From: JAEUNJ01 sp052035955
GTDB lineage: Bacteria > Pseudomonadota > Gammaproteobacteria > Burkholderiales > Rhodocyclaceae
Direction: 5' to 3'
Length of the DNA stretch: 64,000 bases
Assembly: GCA_052035955.1 (NCBI GenBank)
Contig: JBPOHD010000032.1
Location: 14,808-78,807, forward strand
In this document: one piece after another, positions 1 through 9,623 of the stretch
Numbering within the stretch: the stretch's first letter is position 1
Layout of the letters: every line of letters begins with the position of its first letter
Notes under the pieces: model-generated
The model's database searches: none
What the model was told of the DNA's origin: nothing
Seen by the model: the letters and a program-made list of their open reading frames with translations, nothing else
Program-made: the position numbers and the translations under genes

Positions 1-1755
1 CAGGTACCGAAGTTTCTTGGCGCCCCGAAGGGCAGCCACTTCTGGCATTCCCTTGCAGAACCGGGCGCGTGGCGTTGGGAGGGAATACTCGTCGGAATAG
101 TCACCATGGCCGTGATGGTGGTGGCGCCACGGGTTACCCGGATGGTGCCGGCCGCGATTCTTGCGCTCCTTGCAGGGGTTTTGGCCTACTTCGGATTGGC
201 AGCGGTGGATCCGGCATTGCTCGTACTGGCCGACAACAGGCTCGTCGTGGGGTCCTTGGGGGGTGCCGGAGGGGGGTTCACTGAGGCCATGGTGGGGCGC
301 TGGCAGGCAGCGGGGGCCCTCGACACCGGCACTCTCCTGCAAATCATGGTTCCCGCCCTGACCCTGTCGGTCCTCCTGTCGATCGATACCCTGAAGACTT
401 GCGTCGTCCTGGACGCCATGACACGCAGCCGCCACGACTCCAATCGCGAATTGATCGGCCAGGGCCTGGGAAACGTGGCCTCGGCGGTCGTCGGCGGCAT
501 TCCCGGCGCCGGCACCATGGGCGCGACCCTGGTCAATATTTCGAGCGGCGCCGCATCGCGGGTGTCGGGCCTGATCGAAGGCATCCTCGCCCTGGTGGCC
601 TTCCTCGTCCTCGGCTCCCTGATTGCATGGGTGCCGGTGGCAGCCTTGGCCGGCATTCTGATCGTCATCGGCGTCAGGATGATCGACCGCCACAGCCTGA
701 GTTTCCTGCGCTCCCGCTCGACGATGCTGGATTTCGTGGTCATCGCGGCGGTGGTGGCCACGGCCCTGACCGTGAGCCTGATCGCAGCCTCGGGGGTGGG
801 AATTGTCCTGGCCGTGCTCCTATTCGTGCGGGAGGAGATCGGCGGCACGGTTGTGCGCCGGAAACGCTACGGAAACGAGAGTTTTTCCCGGCAGATCCGG
901 TTACACGATGAAATGGAAATCCTGGTGCAACGTGGTCACGAGGCGGTGATCTTCGAGCTTCAGGGCAGCCTGTTTTTCGGTACCGCCGACCAGCTTTACA
1001 CGGCCATGGAAAAGGACCTGGCGACACGCAAATTCGTGATCCTGGACCTCCGACGTGTCCAATCCATGGACATCACGGCCGCCCACGTCCTCAACCAGTT
1101 GAAAGACATCCTGGGCGAACACGGTGGCTACCTGCTGCTCAGCCAGATCCCGAAAAAACTGCCCAGCGGAAAGGACGTGCGCCGGTATCTCGACGAGGTC
1201 GGTCTTCTGGGCGCGGAAAGCCCCGTGCGGGTTTTCGGGGAACTCGATGAAGCCATCGAATGGGTCGAGGATCGGATCCTCGAGCAGGCGTCGATCGAAC
1301 GAGGGGTGGAGCAGGCGCTCGTCCTGCACGAGTTCGAGGTATTCAAAGGGCGCAAGGAGGCCACCCTGGCGGCGCTGGAGACCCGCATGGAGAAGCGGCT
1401 CGTACCCGCCGGGCAGAAGATATTCTCCCGGGGAGACGCCGGCGACGAACTGCTGCTCATCCGGCGCGGTTCCGTAAGAATCATGCTGCCCCTGGGCGAC
1501 GGGGCGGTCCGTCACGTCAGTACTTTTGGCAGAGGCAGCTTTTTCGGCGAGATGGCGTTCCTGGATGGTGAGCCACGCTCGGCCGATGCGGTTGCCTATG
1601 CGGACACCGAGTTGTTCGTACTCTCGCGAAAAACCTTCGATGCGTTCGCTGAAGAGCACAAGAAGGTGGCCATGAGCCTGCTTGCAGGGCTTGCCAGCAT
1701 CCTGGCCGGTCGGCTGCGGTACGCCAATGCCGAGATGCAGGCGCTGGAATCTTGA
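1..1755 (+). CDS. SulP-family anion permease, C-terminal part, with STAS and cyclic-nucleotide-binding domains (partial)
   Basis: The reading frame is open from base 1 through the first in-frame ATG at 106, so the gene starts left of the window and 584 C-terminal residues are visible. Visible residues up to about 280 are hydrophobic membrane segments typical of SulP sulfate/bicarbonate/organic anion carriers, including the stretch DTLKTCVVLDAMTR. A STAS domain follows at about residues 302-423 (VIFELQGSLFFGTADQL), then a cNMP-binding domain at about 464-584 with the phosphate-binding cassette motif FFGEMAFLDGEPRSA. Inner-membrane anion uptake is expected from the family; the substrate cannot be read. 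The C-terminal cNMP domain implies regulation by a cyclic nucleotide, which is inference. The downstream RTX gene has its own riboswitch leader. Confidence 0.85.
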   Translation, partial: QVPKFLGAPKGSHFWHSLAEPGAWRWEGILVGIVTMAVMVVAPRVTRMVPAAILALLAGVLAYFGLAAVDPALLVLADNRLVVGSLGGAGGGFTEAMVGRWQAAGALDTGTLLQIMVPALTLSVLLSIDTLKTCVVLDAMTRSRHDSNRELIGQGLGNVASAVVGGIPGAGTMGATLVNISSGAASRVSGLIEGILALVAFLVLGSLIAWVPVAALAGILIVIGVRMIDRHSLSFLRSRSTMLDFVVIAAVVATALTVSLIAASGVGIVLAVLLFVREEIGGTVVRRKRYGNESFSRQIRLHDEMEILVQRGHEAVIFELQGSLFFGTADQLYTAMEKDLATRKFVILDLRRVQSMDITAAHVLNQLKDILGEHGGYLLLSQIPKKLPSGKDVRRYLDEVGLLGAESPVRVFGELDEAIEWVEDRILEQASIERGVEQALVLHEFEVFKGRKEATLAALETRMEKRLVPAGQKIFSRGDAGDELLLIRRGSVRIMLPLGDGAVRHVSTFGRGSFFGEMAFLDGEPRSADAVAYADTELFVLSRKTFDAFAEEHKKVAMSLLAGLASILAGRLRYANAEMQALES

Positions 1756-1904
1756 CGGGCAACGGCAACCCGAGAGGTCGGAAGCGGGTGCCGAGGGGCG
1801 CACAGGGCTGCTCGGAATATTTCCGCGGGGCGGGCATATGTCTCGATTGCGGTCACATTTCCCCGGTGCGCCGCGATCACCGGCGGTAAGATCGGCGGGT
1901 TGAT

Positions 1905-1990
1905 TCTTTTGGCAAAACCGTTCGAAAGACGGTGACGCAAAGCCACGGGACTAACGCATCGCGAGATGCCATGTTCGCCGGGTTGCCAGG
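1905..1990 (+). promoter_or_regulatory. Cyclic di-GMP-I (GEMM) riboswitch aptamer upstream of the RTX metalloprotease
   Basis: The region carries the conserved GEMM-I blocks in order. GGCAAA at 1911 is followed by a hairpin CCGTTCGAAAGACGG with the GAAA tetraloop, then GACGCAAAGCC ending at about 1943, GGGACTAACG (receptor-like), a second hairpin GCATC-GCGA-GATGC, and the closing CGCCGGGTTGCC near 1975-1986. This matches the remembered Vibrio Vc2 aptamer layout: GGCAAA, GAAA loop, GACGCAAAGCC, CCTA-like and GGGTTACC-like elements. It ends about 60 nt before the protease start codon, in the same orientation. A short stem CAGGAC/GTCCTG (1987-2005) directly after it may be part of the expression platform; no T-tract follows, so translational control is as likely as termination. 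Confidence 0.85.
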
Positions 1991-2050
1991 ACGGTTCCTG
2001 TCCTGCCAGTGCTTTGGGTCGCCGGCTTTCCTTGCACCGAGGAAACCGCA

Positions 2051-3895
2051 ATGCCCGCGAAGCCGATCTACGCCGATGCGCAAGTCGTGACCACCCTGAC
2101 CAACACGGGAGGGGCCGTCTGGCACACCAGCGTCATCACCTACAATTTCCCCAACAGCGTCGCCCCCTACGCCTACGAGCGCGCCGGCTTTTCCCACGCC
2201 ACGGCCGCCCAGCAGTCCATGACCGACCACTGGATGCACGCCTGGGACGACGTGGTCGGGGCCTCCATCGTGCGCGTCGCCGACACGGTCAGCGCCAACG
2301 TCACGGTCGCCAACAGCTACGCCCCCGGCTACGCCTATTCGTACTACCCGAACAGTTATCCCGGCGCCGGCGTGTATCTGAATCCGTCCTTCGGAAGCGC
2401 CTCGGGCACCAACAACCTGGTCACCCCCACCCTGGGGAACTGGGGGGCCATGGCCATCGGACATGAACTGGGCCATGCCCTGGGCCTTTCCCATCCGGGC
2501 GCCTACAACGGCGGTTCGCCGACCTACGAAGCCAATGCCGCGTACATGCAGGACAGCCTGCAGTACACGATCATGTCCTACTTCACGGCCGACAAGACGG
2601 GCTGCGACTGGGTCGCCAGCGACGGCAAGGTCCATTACGCCCAGACGCCGATGATGAACGACATCATGGCGCTGCAGTCCCTGTACGGCGTCGACGGCTC
2701 GACCCGCGCCACCGCCACGACCTATGGCTTCCATTCCGGCCTGGCCGGATCGGTCTACGACTTCTCGACCAATCCGCATCCGGTGCTGTGCATCTACGAT
2801 GCAGGCGGCAAGGACACCCTCGACCTTTCCGGCTATGCCTCGGCATCGCGGATATCGCTCGTCGCCGGCAGCTTCTCCGATTGCGACGCGATGACCGGCA
2901 ATATCTCCATCGCCCGCAACGTCACCATCGAGAATGCCGTCGGTGGCAGCGGAAACGACGTGCTGGTCGGCAACGCCGTCGACAACGTCCTGAGCGGCGG
3001 TGCCGGTGCCGATGCCATGAGCGGCGGCCTGGGCAACGACACCTATGTGGTCGACAACGCCCTGGACAAGGTGACCGAACAGGCGAACCAGGGCATCGAT
3101 GGGGTCGTGTCGTCCCTGTCCTGGGTCCTCGGTGCGAACGTGGAGAACCTGACCCTTACCGGCACGGCGGCCATCAACGGCACGGGCAACGCACTGAACA
3201 ACGTGTTGACGGGCAACGGCGCCAACAACGTGCTCGACGGCGCCGGCGGGGCCGATAGCATGAGCGGCGGCCCGGGCAACGACAGCTACGTGGTCGATGC
3301 CGCGGCCGACACGGTGACCGAACTGGCCGGCCAGGGCAGCGACAGCGTGTCTGCATCGGTCACCTACACTCTGGGCGCCAACCTGGAGAACCTGACCCTG
3401 ACCGGCACGGCGGCCATCAACGGCACGGGCAATACCCTCGACAACGCGCTGGCCGGCAATGCCGGCAACAACCTCATCGGCGGCCTCGCCGGCAACGATA
3501 CGCTGGGCGGCGGGGCAGGGGCGGATACCCTGGTCGGGGGCGCCGGGAGCGATGTCCTGACCGGGGGCGCCGGTGCCGACATCTTCCGATTCGAGTCGGC
3601 CCTCGGGGCGTCGGCCAACCTCGATAGGGTCACGGACTTCAGCGCCGCGGACGACACGATCCAGCTCGACCACGGCACCTTCGCCAAGCTCGGCATTGTC
3701 GGAGCCCTCAACGCCGGATTCTTCCACGCCGGCACCACCGTTGCGGCGACCGACGGAAACGACTACATCCTGTACAACAGCAGCACCGGCGGGCTCTACT
3801 ACGATGCCGACGGCACGGGCGCGATCGCTCCCGTGCAGTTCGCCACCCTGGCCGGTGCGCCCGCCATCACGGCGGCGGACTTCATGGTCATCTGA
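2051..3895 (+). CDS. Serralysin-like M10 metalloprotease with RTX repeats, type I secreted
   Basis: A 614-residue protein. The start at 2051 is preferred over 2009 because GAGGAAA sits six bases upstream. The zinc motif HELGHALGLSHPG at residues 138-150 has all three His ligands (HExxHxxGxxH), and a Met-turn YTIMSYF lies near residue 175, as in serralysins. From about residue 305 there are Ca-binding RTX nonapeptides (GGAGADAMSGG, GGLAGNDTLGGG) interleaved with repeats of the VENLTLTGTAAINGTGN kind. The last 90 residues resemble the uncleaved type I secretion signal region. There is no N-terminal signal peptide, as expected. No ABC/HlyD/TolC export genes lie in this window, so the exporter must be elsewhere. 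A c-di-GMP riboswitch precedes it. Extracellular or surface protease is the inferred role. Confidence 0.9.
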   Translation: MPAKPIYADAQVVTTLTNTGGAVWHTSVITYNFPNSVAPYAYERAGFSHATAAQQSMTDHWMHAWDDVVGASIVRVADTVSANVTVANSYAPGYAYSYYPNSYPGAGVYLNPSFGSASGTNNLVTPTLGNWGAMAIGHELGHALGLSHPGAYNGGSPTYEANAAYMQDSLQYTIMSYFTADKTGCDWVASDGKVHYAQTPMMNDIMALQSLYGVDGSTRATATTYGFHSGLAGSVYDFSTNPHPVLCIYDAGGKDTLDLSGYASASRISLVAGSFSDCDAMTGNISIARNVTIENAVGGSGNDVLVGNAVDNVLSGGAGADAMSGGLGNDTYVVDNALDKVTEQANQGIDGVVSSLSWVLGANVENLTLTGTAAINGTGNALNNVLTGNGANNVLDGAGGADSMSGGPGNDSYVVDAAADTVTELAGQGSDSVSASVTYTLGANLENLTLTGTAAINGTGNTLDNALAGNAGNNLIGGLAGNDTLGGGAGADTLVGGAGSDVLTGGAGADIFRFESALGASANLDRVTDFSAADDTIQLDHGTFAKLGIVGALNAGFFHAGTTVAATDGNDYILYNSSTGGLYYDADGTGAIAPVQFATLAGAPAITAADFMVI

Positions 3896-3910
3896 GGCGG
3901 ATGGGGTGAC

Positions 3911-4807
3911 TCAGGCGGTACGCCGGTAGCGTTCGCCGTCGAATGCCACGTCGCCCCGGGCGATCAGCCGTTCGAGGTGCTTGCCCATGATTGCCCGCTC
4001 GCCGAACTCGAAGAACTCCTTCGGTTCCCGGGGCTTCCGATAGACGATGCAGCGGGCGACGATTTCCGCCATGCTGCGCGGTTCGGCGAGGAAGTCGAGC
4101 AGCTTGCCTTCCCGCTCGTCAATGACGCCCAGGTAGGCGTCGAAAAGATCGCCCGCCTCGCCTTCGAACACGCCTTCCTCGTGGCTCGCCAGCCGGACGC
4201 GGGCGGAAATGGCCCGCAGCCGTTCCGTCGAGGCGATGAGCGCGTCGATGTCCGAATCCCGATCGCCATACCAGGGACCGAAGCGGGTGAGGTCGTAGTC
4301 GCCCATGAAGAGCACCGAGGGTTCCCGGAACCAGAAGCCCAGGTGCCCCGGCGTATGGCCCGGGGTAGGGATCACTTCGACGCTGCACACGCCCAGGTCG
4401 ATGGTCTCGCCGGGCGTGAAATAACATTCGGCGCGCCGGGGCCGATAGCCGAAGGCGATCGCCAGTTCGCGGCGCCAGTAGTCCCGGTAGGCGGGCGAGA
4501 AGCCGTACCAGTCCATGAAGGTCTCGATGTCGCCCAGGGGGCCGGCCTCGCACGCCATCTGCCGGATCGGCACGCCTTCCAGCAGGTCCAGGCCCTTCAG
4601 GTGGTCCTCGTGCCAGTGGCTCAGCCAGACTTCCCGGATGCCAGGCCCCTCCCGCAGGCTGCGGATGCGCTCCGGGTCGGCACCGGCGTCGATGAGGATG
4701 CCGGGCCCCTCCACGTACACCGAATTCGAATAGGGATAACGGCCGCGATTGCCGCCGGGGATGAACCAGACCGGTCCGAAGTGGCGCTCGACGGGACCTT
4801 CAGCCAC
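3911..4807 (-). CDS. Metallo-beta-lactamase-fold hydrolase
   Basis: A 298-residue MBL-superfamily protein with the metal-binding motif HWHEDH at residues 64-69. The downstream ligand His151 lies in TPGHTPGH and Asp170 in LFMGD. The glyoxalase II-like layout suggests hydrolysis of a thioester or other ester; the substrate cannot be deduced. It is the last gene of the leftward cluster that runs IclR, acyl-CoA ligase, GST, MaoC, MaoC, with a 69-base gap after the nearest MaoC gene, so a role with CoA or glutathione thioesters is a reasonable inference. It converges with the RTX gene, leaving only 15 bases between stop codons. Confidence 0.8.
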   Translation of the reverse strand: MAEGPVERHFGPVWFIPGGNRGRYPYSNSVYVEGPGILIDAGADPERIRSLREGPGIREVWLSHWHEDHLKGLDLLEGVPIRQMACEAGPLGDIETFMDWYGFSPAYRDYWRRELAIAFGYRPRRAECYFTPGETIDLGVCSVEVIPTPGHTPGHLGFWFREPSVLFMGDYDLTRFGPWYGDRDSDIDALIASTERLRAISARVRLASHEEGVFEGEAGDLFDAYLGVIDEREGKLLDFLAEPRSMAEIVARCIVYRKPREPKEFFEFGERAIMGKHLERLIARGDVAFDGERYRRTA

Positions 4808-4876
4808 GGCCGAAAGCCCTCGGGAAGTCCATCCGGACGGGCGGCGGCGCAGGTGGGAGGCGCGTCTTGGCTTTCG

Positions 4877-5338
4877 TCATACATACCAGCGGGAAAGCAT
4901 TTCGGCGATGCAAGCCGGCTTTTCCTGCCCTTCGATCTCCACGATGGCACTCCAGGTGAACTGGACGCCGCCTTCTATGTCCTCGTAGTCCTTGACCGTG
5001 AATCGGGCGCGCACGCGACTGCCGACGCGCACCGGCGAGGTGAAGCGGACCTTGTTGAGGCCGTAGTTCACCCCCATGCGGACGCCGCCCATGCCGATGC
5101 ATTCCTGCGAGAACTTGGCGAGCAATGAAACCGTCAGGTAGCCATGGGCGATGGGGGCCTTGAAGGGCGATTCGCGCTTGGCCCGCTCCACGTCCACGTG
5201 GATCCACTGGTGGTCGCCGGTGGCCTCGGCAAACAGGTTGATCCGTTCCTGCTCGATCGTCAGCCAGTCGCTGACGGCGATCTCTTCGCCGCGGCGGGCC
5301 TTGATCTCGTCCAGGTTGGCGAATTGGGTCTTGGGCAT
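4877..5338 (-). CDS. MaoC-like (R)-hydratase family protein
   Basis: A 153-residue hot-dog-fold protein. The start MPKTQFANLDEIKARRGEE is chosen because the open frame further upstream is only the shadow of the neighbouring gene. It contains the hydratase-2 signature region FAEATGDHQWIHVDVERAKRESPF followed by APIAHGYLTVSLL, with the catalytic Asp and His (GDHQWIH) in place. MaoC proteins hydrate enoyl-CoA substrates, usually to (R)-3-hydroxyacyl-CoA. It follows a second MaoC gene by 17 bases in the same operon. The pair may form a heteromer or act on different chain lengths; the sequence cannot tell. Confidence 0.85.
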   Translation of the reverse strand: MPKTQFANLDEIKARRGEEIAVSDWLTIEQERINLFAEATGDHQWIHVDVERAKRESPFKAPIAHGYLTVSLLAKFSQECIGMGGVRMGVNYGLNKVRFTSPVRVGSRVRARFTVKDYEDIEGGVQFTWSAIVEIEGQEKPACIAEMLSRWYV

Positions 5339-5355
5339 GGCGGGCGCTCCGGCGG

Positions 5356-5811
5356 TCAGTGGCGGCGGCGGAACATGCTGTGGCCTTCGAGGGTCATCAC
5401 GCATTCGTTCGCCTGGTTGAGGATCTCCCAGCGGGTTCGCAGGAGGCCGATGTGGGGTTTGCTTTCCGAGGGCCTGGCTTCCAGCACGGTCAGGCGGGTC
5501 CGCAAGGTATCCCCGGGACGCACCGGCTTGATCCAGTTGAGTTGCTCTATACCCGGCGACCCGAGACTGGCGGAATCGAGCAGGAAGGCATCGCAGGCCA
5601 TGCGCATGGCCGTGCTGGCGGTGTGCCAGCCGCTGGCGATCAGACCGCCGAAAGGGGAATGTTTCGCTGCTTCCTCGTCCACGTGGAAGGGCTGCGGGTC
5701 GAAACGCCGGGCGAACTCGACGATCTCCTCCTTGCCGAGGGTGATGCCGCCGAATTCGCGCACGCTGCCGACCGGAAAGTCTTCCCAGTAGTACTTGAAT
5801 TTCTTGCTCAT
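5356..5811 (-). CDS. MaoC-like dehydratase/hydratase
   Basis: A 151-residue single hot-dog domain with FARRFDPQPFHVDEEAAKHSPFGGLIASGWHT, the MaoC active-site block in which FDPQPFH supplies the Asp and His. The C-terminal half, with IKPVRPGDTLRTRL, is also typical of the family. The start codon overlaps the stop of the upstream GST gene by four bases (ATGA type), so the two are translationally coupled. It probably hydrates an enoyl-CoA intermediate of acyl-CoA breakdown together with the adjacent MaoC gene. Both MaoC copies retain catalytic residues, so neither looks like a degenerate partner. Confidence 0.85.
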   Translation of the reverse strand: MSKKFKYYWEDFPVGSVREFGGITLGKEEIVEFARRFDPQPFHVDEEAAKHSPFGGLIASGWHTASTAMRMACDAFLLDSASLGSPGIEQLNWIKPVRPGDTLRTRLTVLEARPSESKPHIGLLRTRWEILNQANECVMTLEGHSMFRRRH

Positions 5812-6467
5812 TTCTTCTTTGCCGCGGCCATGTAGGCCTCGAGCCCCACCTTGTAGTCGGCCCGCACCCGCTGGGCATGGGGCCGCTCATTCATCATCTT
5901 CAGGTAGGGCTTGGCGGCCGGGAGCAACTCGGCCACGTAGTCCTCGCCGTAGATGGTCTTCGTGCATTGGCTGATCAGGGGCAGGTGCGCCCAGGCGGCG
6001 CAATCGGCGTGGGTCAGTCCGGCACCGGCGACGAAAGGAGCGAAACGCGCGATGCGGGCGAAACTCTTCAGGCCCTTCCGCAGGAGCTTGCCGACCTCGG
6101 CTTTCGTTTCTTCCGACACGCTTCCGCCGAAGAAAGCCTCTGCGTAGAGGCGCCGCGCGACCAGCTCCAGGTCCAGCTCCAGATGCTCGATGATCTCCCG
6201 GTTCTTGGCCCGCTCGAAGAGGTCCCGGGGATAGAGCGGATGCCCGGGAAACGCCTCTTCGATGTATTCGGTGATCACCTGGGACTCGGAGACGACCCCC
6301 TGGGGCGTTCGCAGGAAAGGTACCTTTCCCATAGGCGAGGCGGCCAGCAGGCCCTCGTCCTGGGAGGGAAAGGCGGCCTCCTCCTCGAAAGGGACGCCCT
6401 TCTCGAGGAGGGAAAGCTTGACCTTGTTGTAGTAGTTGCTGACGGCGAAGCCGCAAAGCTTGAGCAT
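5808..6467 (-). CDS. Glutathione S-transferase family protein
   Basis: A 219-residue protein with an N-terminal thioredoxin-like domain. MLKLCGFAVSNYYNKVKLSLLEKG is the start region, then GKVPFLRTPQGVVSESQVITEYIE supplies the cis-Pro and the glutathione-binding ES pair. A C-terminal all-helical domain follows. It is cytosolic and expected to conjugate or isomerise electrophilic substrates with glutathione. It lies between the acyl-CoA ligase (78-base gap) and a MaoC gene (4-base overlap), so it probably serves the same catabolic route. The substrate is unknown. The motifs make the family assignment firm. Confidence 0.85.
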   Translation of the reverse strand: MLKLCGFAVSNYYNKVKLSLLEKGVPFEEEAAFPSQDEGLLAASPMGKVPFLRTPQGVVSESQVITEYIEEAFPGHPLYPRDLFERAKNREIIEHLELDLELVARRLYAEAFFGGSVSEETKAEVGKLLRKGLKSFARIARFAPFVAGAGLTHADCAAWAHLPLISQCTKTIYGEDYVAELLPAAKPYLKMMNERPHAQRVRADYKVGLEAYMAAAKKK

Positions 6468-6545
6468 GGCATCGAATCCCTGACAATGCGATCGAATGGG
6501 CGGGCATCCGGCATACGGACGCCCGCCGCTGCTGCGGGGGGAGCC

Positions 6546-8171
<1,626 letters not shown>

Positions 8172-8200
8172 GGTGCTATCTCCTTTTCTTGTAATGGAAT

Positions 8201-9016
8201 TCAGAAATGGCCGCCGGTGGCGGCGAGAACCTTGTCGCGCAGGGTGCACAGGCGGGGACCGATGTCGCCGACCAGTTTGTCGCGCGTCATGCCATAGATC
8301 GGACCACCGCAGTTGAAGGCCAGGATGCGGCCGCTTTCCGGCGAGATCATGGGCGTGCCGACGGCGTAGACCTCGGGATTCCAGTCCCCCAGGGAGAGGC
8401 AGAATCCCAGGGTCTCGTAATCGCGGAAGGACTGCTCGATCCCCTCCTTGATCCGCGGCCAATCCTTCTTCGGAGTGATCTCCCGGTAGCGCTCCAGGGC
8501 CTCGCGCCGTTCCTTGTCAGGGAGCGCCGCGAAGTAGGCCCGGCCCATGGCCGTCGTGCCGTGGGGAATCCGGGAACCGACGTCCATGCGCATCTGGAAC
8601 ATCGGGCCGCCCTGGCAGATCTCCACGTAGATCATGTGCAGGCCGTCGCGGGCACCGAGGGAAACCGCTCCCTGGGCATGGTCGGCGAGTTCCTGCATGA
8701 GCGGCCGGGCCACCTCGCGGACGTTCAGTCCGGACATGTACGGATAGGAGAGGGAAAGGACGCCCGCCCCGAGGGAATACTTGCCCAGGGAGGGCGAATA
8801 CTCCAGGTAGCTCAGGCGCGTCAGCGTATAAGTCAGCCGTGACACCGTAGGTTTCGGCAAGCCGCTGCGCTGGGCGAAATCCTGGTTGCCCAGCCAGCGC
8901 TCGCCCCGCTTGAAGCAGCGCAGCAATTGGAGACCGCGGGCCAGCGCGGTGACGAAGTGCCGGTCTTTCTCCTCCTCGCCGCCGGCATCGGCGTTTTTCG
9001 GGTTTCTTATCCCCAT
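8201..9016 (-). CDS. IclR-family transcriptional regulator
   Basis: A 271-residue regulator from the chosen start MGIRNPKNADAGG. Alternative in-frame ATGs at 9055 and 9073 exist; none has an ideal ribosome site, so the start is uncertain. An N-terminal winged helix is visible (VTALARGLQLLRCFKRGER, then AQRSGLPKPTVSRLTYTL). It is followed by the IclR effector domain with QELADHAQGAVSLGARDGLHMIYVE and AMGRAYFAALPDKER. It is the first gene of the leftward operon and most likely controls the acyl-CoA ligase, GST and MaoC genes in response to an aromatic or acyl effector. The effector is not readable. Confidence 0.85.
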   Translation of the reverse strand: MGIRNPKNADAGGEEEKDRHFVTALARGLQLLRCFKRGERWLGNQDFAQRSGLPKPTVSRLTYTLTRLSYLEYSPSLGKYSLGAGVLSLSYPYMSGLNVREVARPLMQELADHAQGAVSLGARDGLHMIYVEICQGGPMFQMRMDVGSRIPHGTTAMGRAYFAALPDKERREALERYREITPKKDWPRIKEGIEQSFRDYETLGFCLSLGDWNPEVYAVGTPMISPESGRILAFNCGGPIYGMTRDKLVGDIGPRLCTLRDKVLAATGGHF

Positions 9017-9133
9017 TGTCTCGGTCCCGGAACAGGAAGCGAGAGTCTGAACCATGCCCCTCCGGGGTGTCAATATTTCGGAACACGATTTCGAGGCGCG
9101 AAATCCGACCTTCCCGGGCGAAGGGGTGAGCGA

Positions 9134-9577
9134 TCAGCGGCGGAAGGCGTCGGCCCAGCAGTTTGGGGTCTCGAAGAGCCGCACCCTCTCCAGGCGCAGG
9201 CCATTGCCGAAGCGGTCCCGATAGAGGGGGGCGAGGATGTCGAAAGCCAGCTTCGCCAGGTTTTCGGCGGTCGGCACCACCCCCAGGACCACGGTCTTGT
9301 GGTCCGGCAGCGTCGCCAGGAAATCGACCAGGGCACTGTCCTCGCTCCACACCAGGAAGGCATGGTCCCAGGGATCGACCACATGGGCCTTGGCGATGGC
9401 CTTGACTTCGGAAAAGTCCATGACCATCCCGTGGTCGGGGCGGCCTGCTTTGTCGATGACCTCGCCGGACAGCGTGACCTCGACCGCGTATCGATGGCCG
9501 TGCAGGTGGCGACACTGGCTGCGGTGGTCCGGGATGCGGTGCCCCGCGTCGAACTCGAGGCGGCGGGTGATCTGCAT
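9134..9577 (-). CDS. queD: 6-carboxytetrahydropterin synthase (6-pyruvoyl-tetrahydropterin synthase family)
   Basis: A 147-residue T-fold enzyme. Zinc ligands His13, His26 and His28 are present (DAGHRIPDH; CRHLHGHRY), and Cys22 is the catalytic cysteine in CxxxHGH. Further family motifs are DHGMVMDFSEVK, the DHAFL block and PTAENLA, with an active-site Glu in RLFETPNCWA. QueD turns dihydroneopterin triphosphate into 6-carboxytetrahydropterin in queuosine/7-deazapurine synthesis. It is divergent from a radical SAM gene, with 46 bases between starts. A QueE identity for that neighbour is not supported by its motifs. Confidence 0.9.
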   Translation of the reverse strand: MQITRRLEFDAGHRIPDHRSQCRHLHGHRYAVEVTLSGEVIDKAGRPDHGMVMDFSEVKAIAKAHVVDPWDHAFLVWSEDSALVDFLATLPDHKTVVLGVVPTAENLAKLAFDILAPLYRDRFGNGLRLERVRLFETPNCWADAFRR

Positions 9578-9623
9578 GGGGAGGATGCTATTCTGGGGAC
9601 GCTGGATTATAGGCTCCCGCCGG

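Noticed and set aside
1877..3727. 616-codon antisense frame opposite the RTX protease
   Set aside because: A GC-rich shadow with no recognisable domain, and it would run through the riboswitch; the + frame has the zinc motif and RTX repeats.
9237..9623. Upstream extension of the radical SAM gene
   Set aside because: The extra frame runs antisense through queD and lacks family sequence; the start at 9624 fits the conserved N-terminus.
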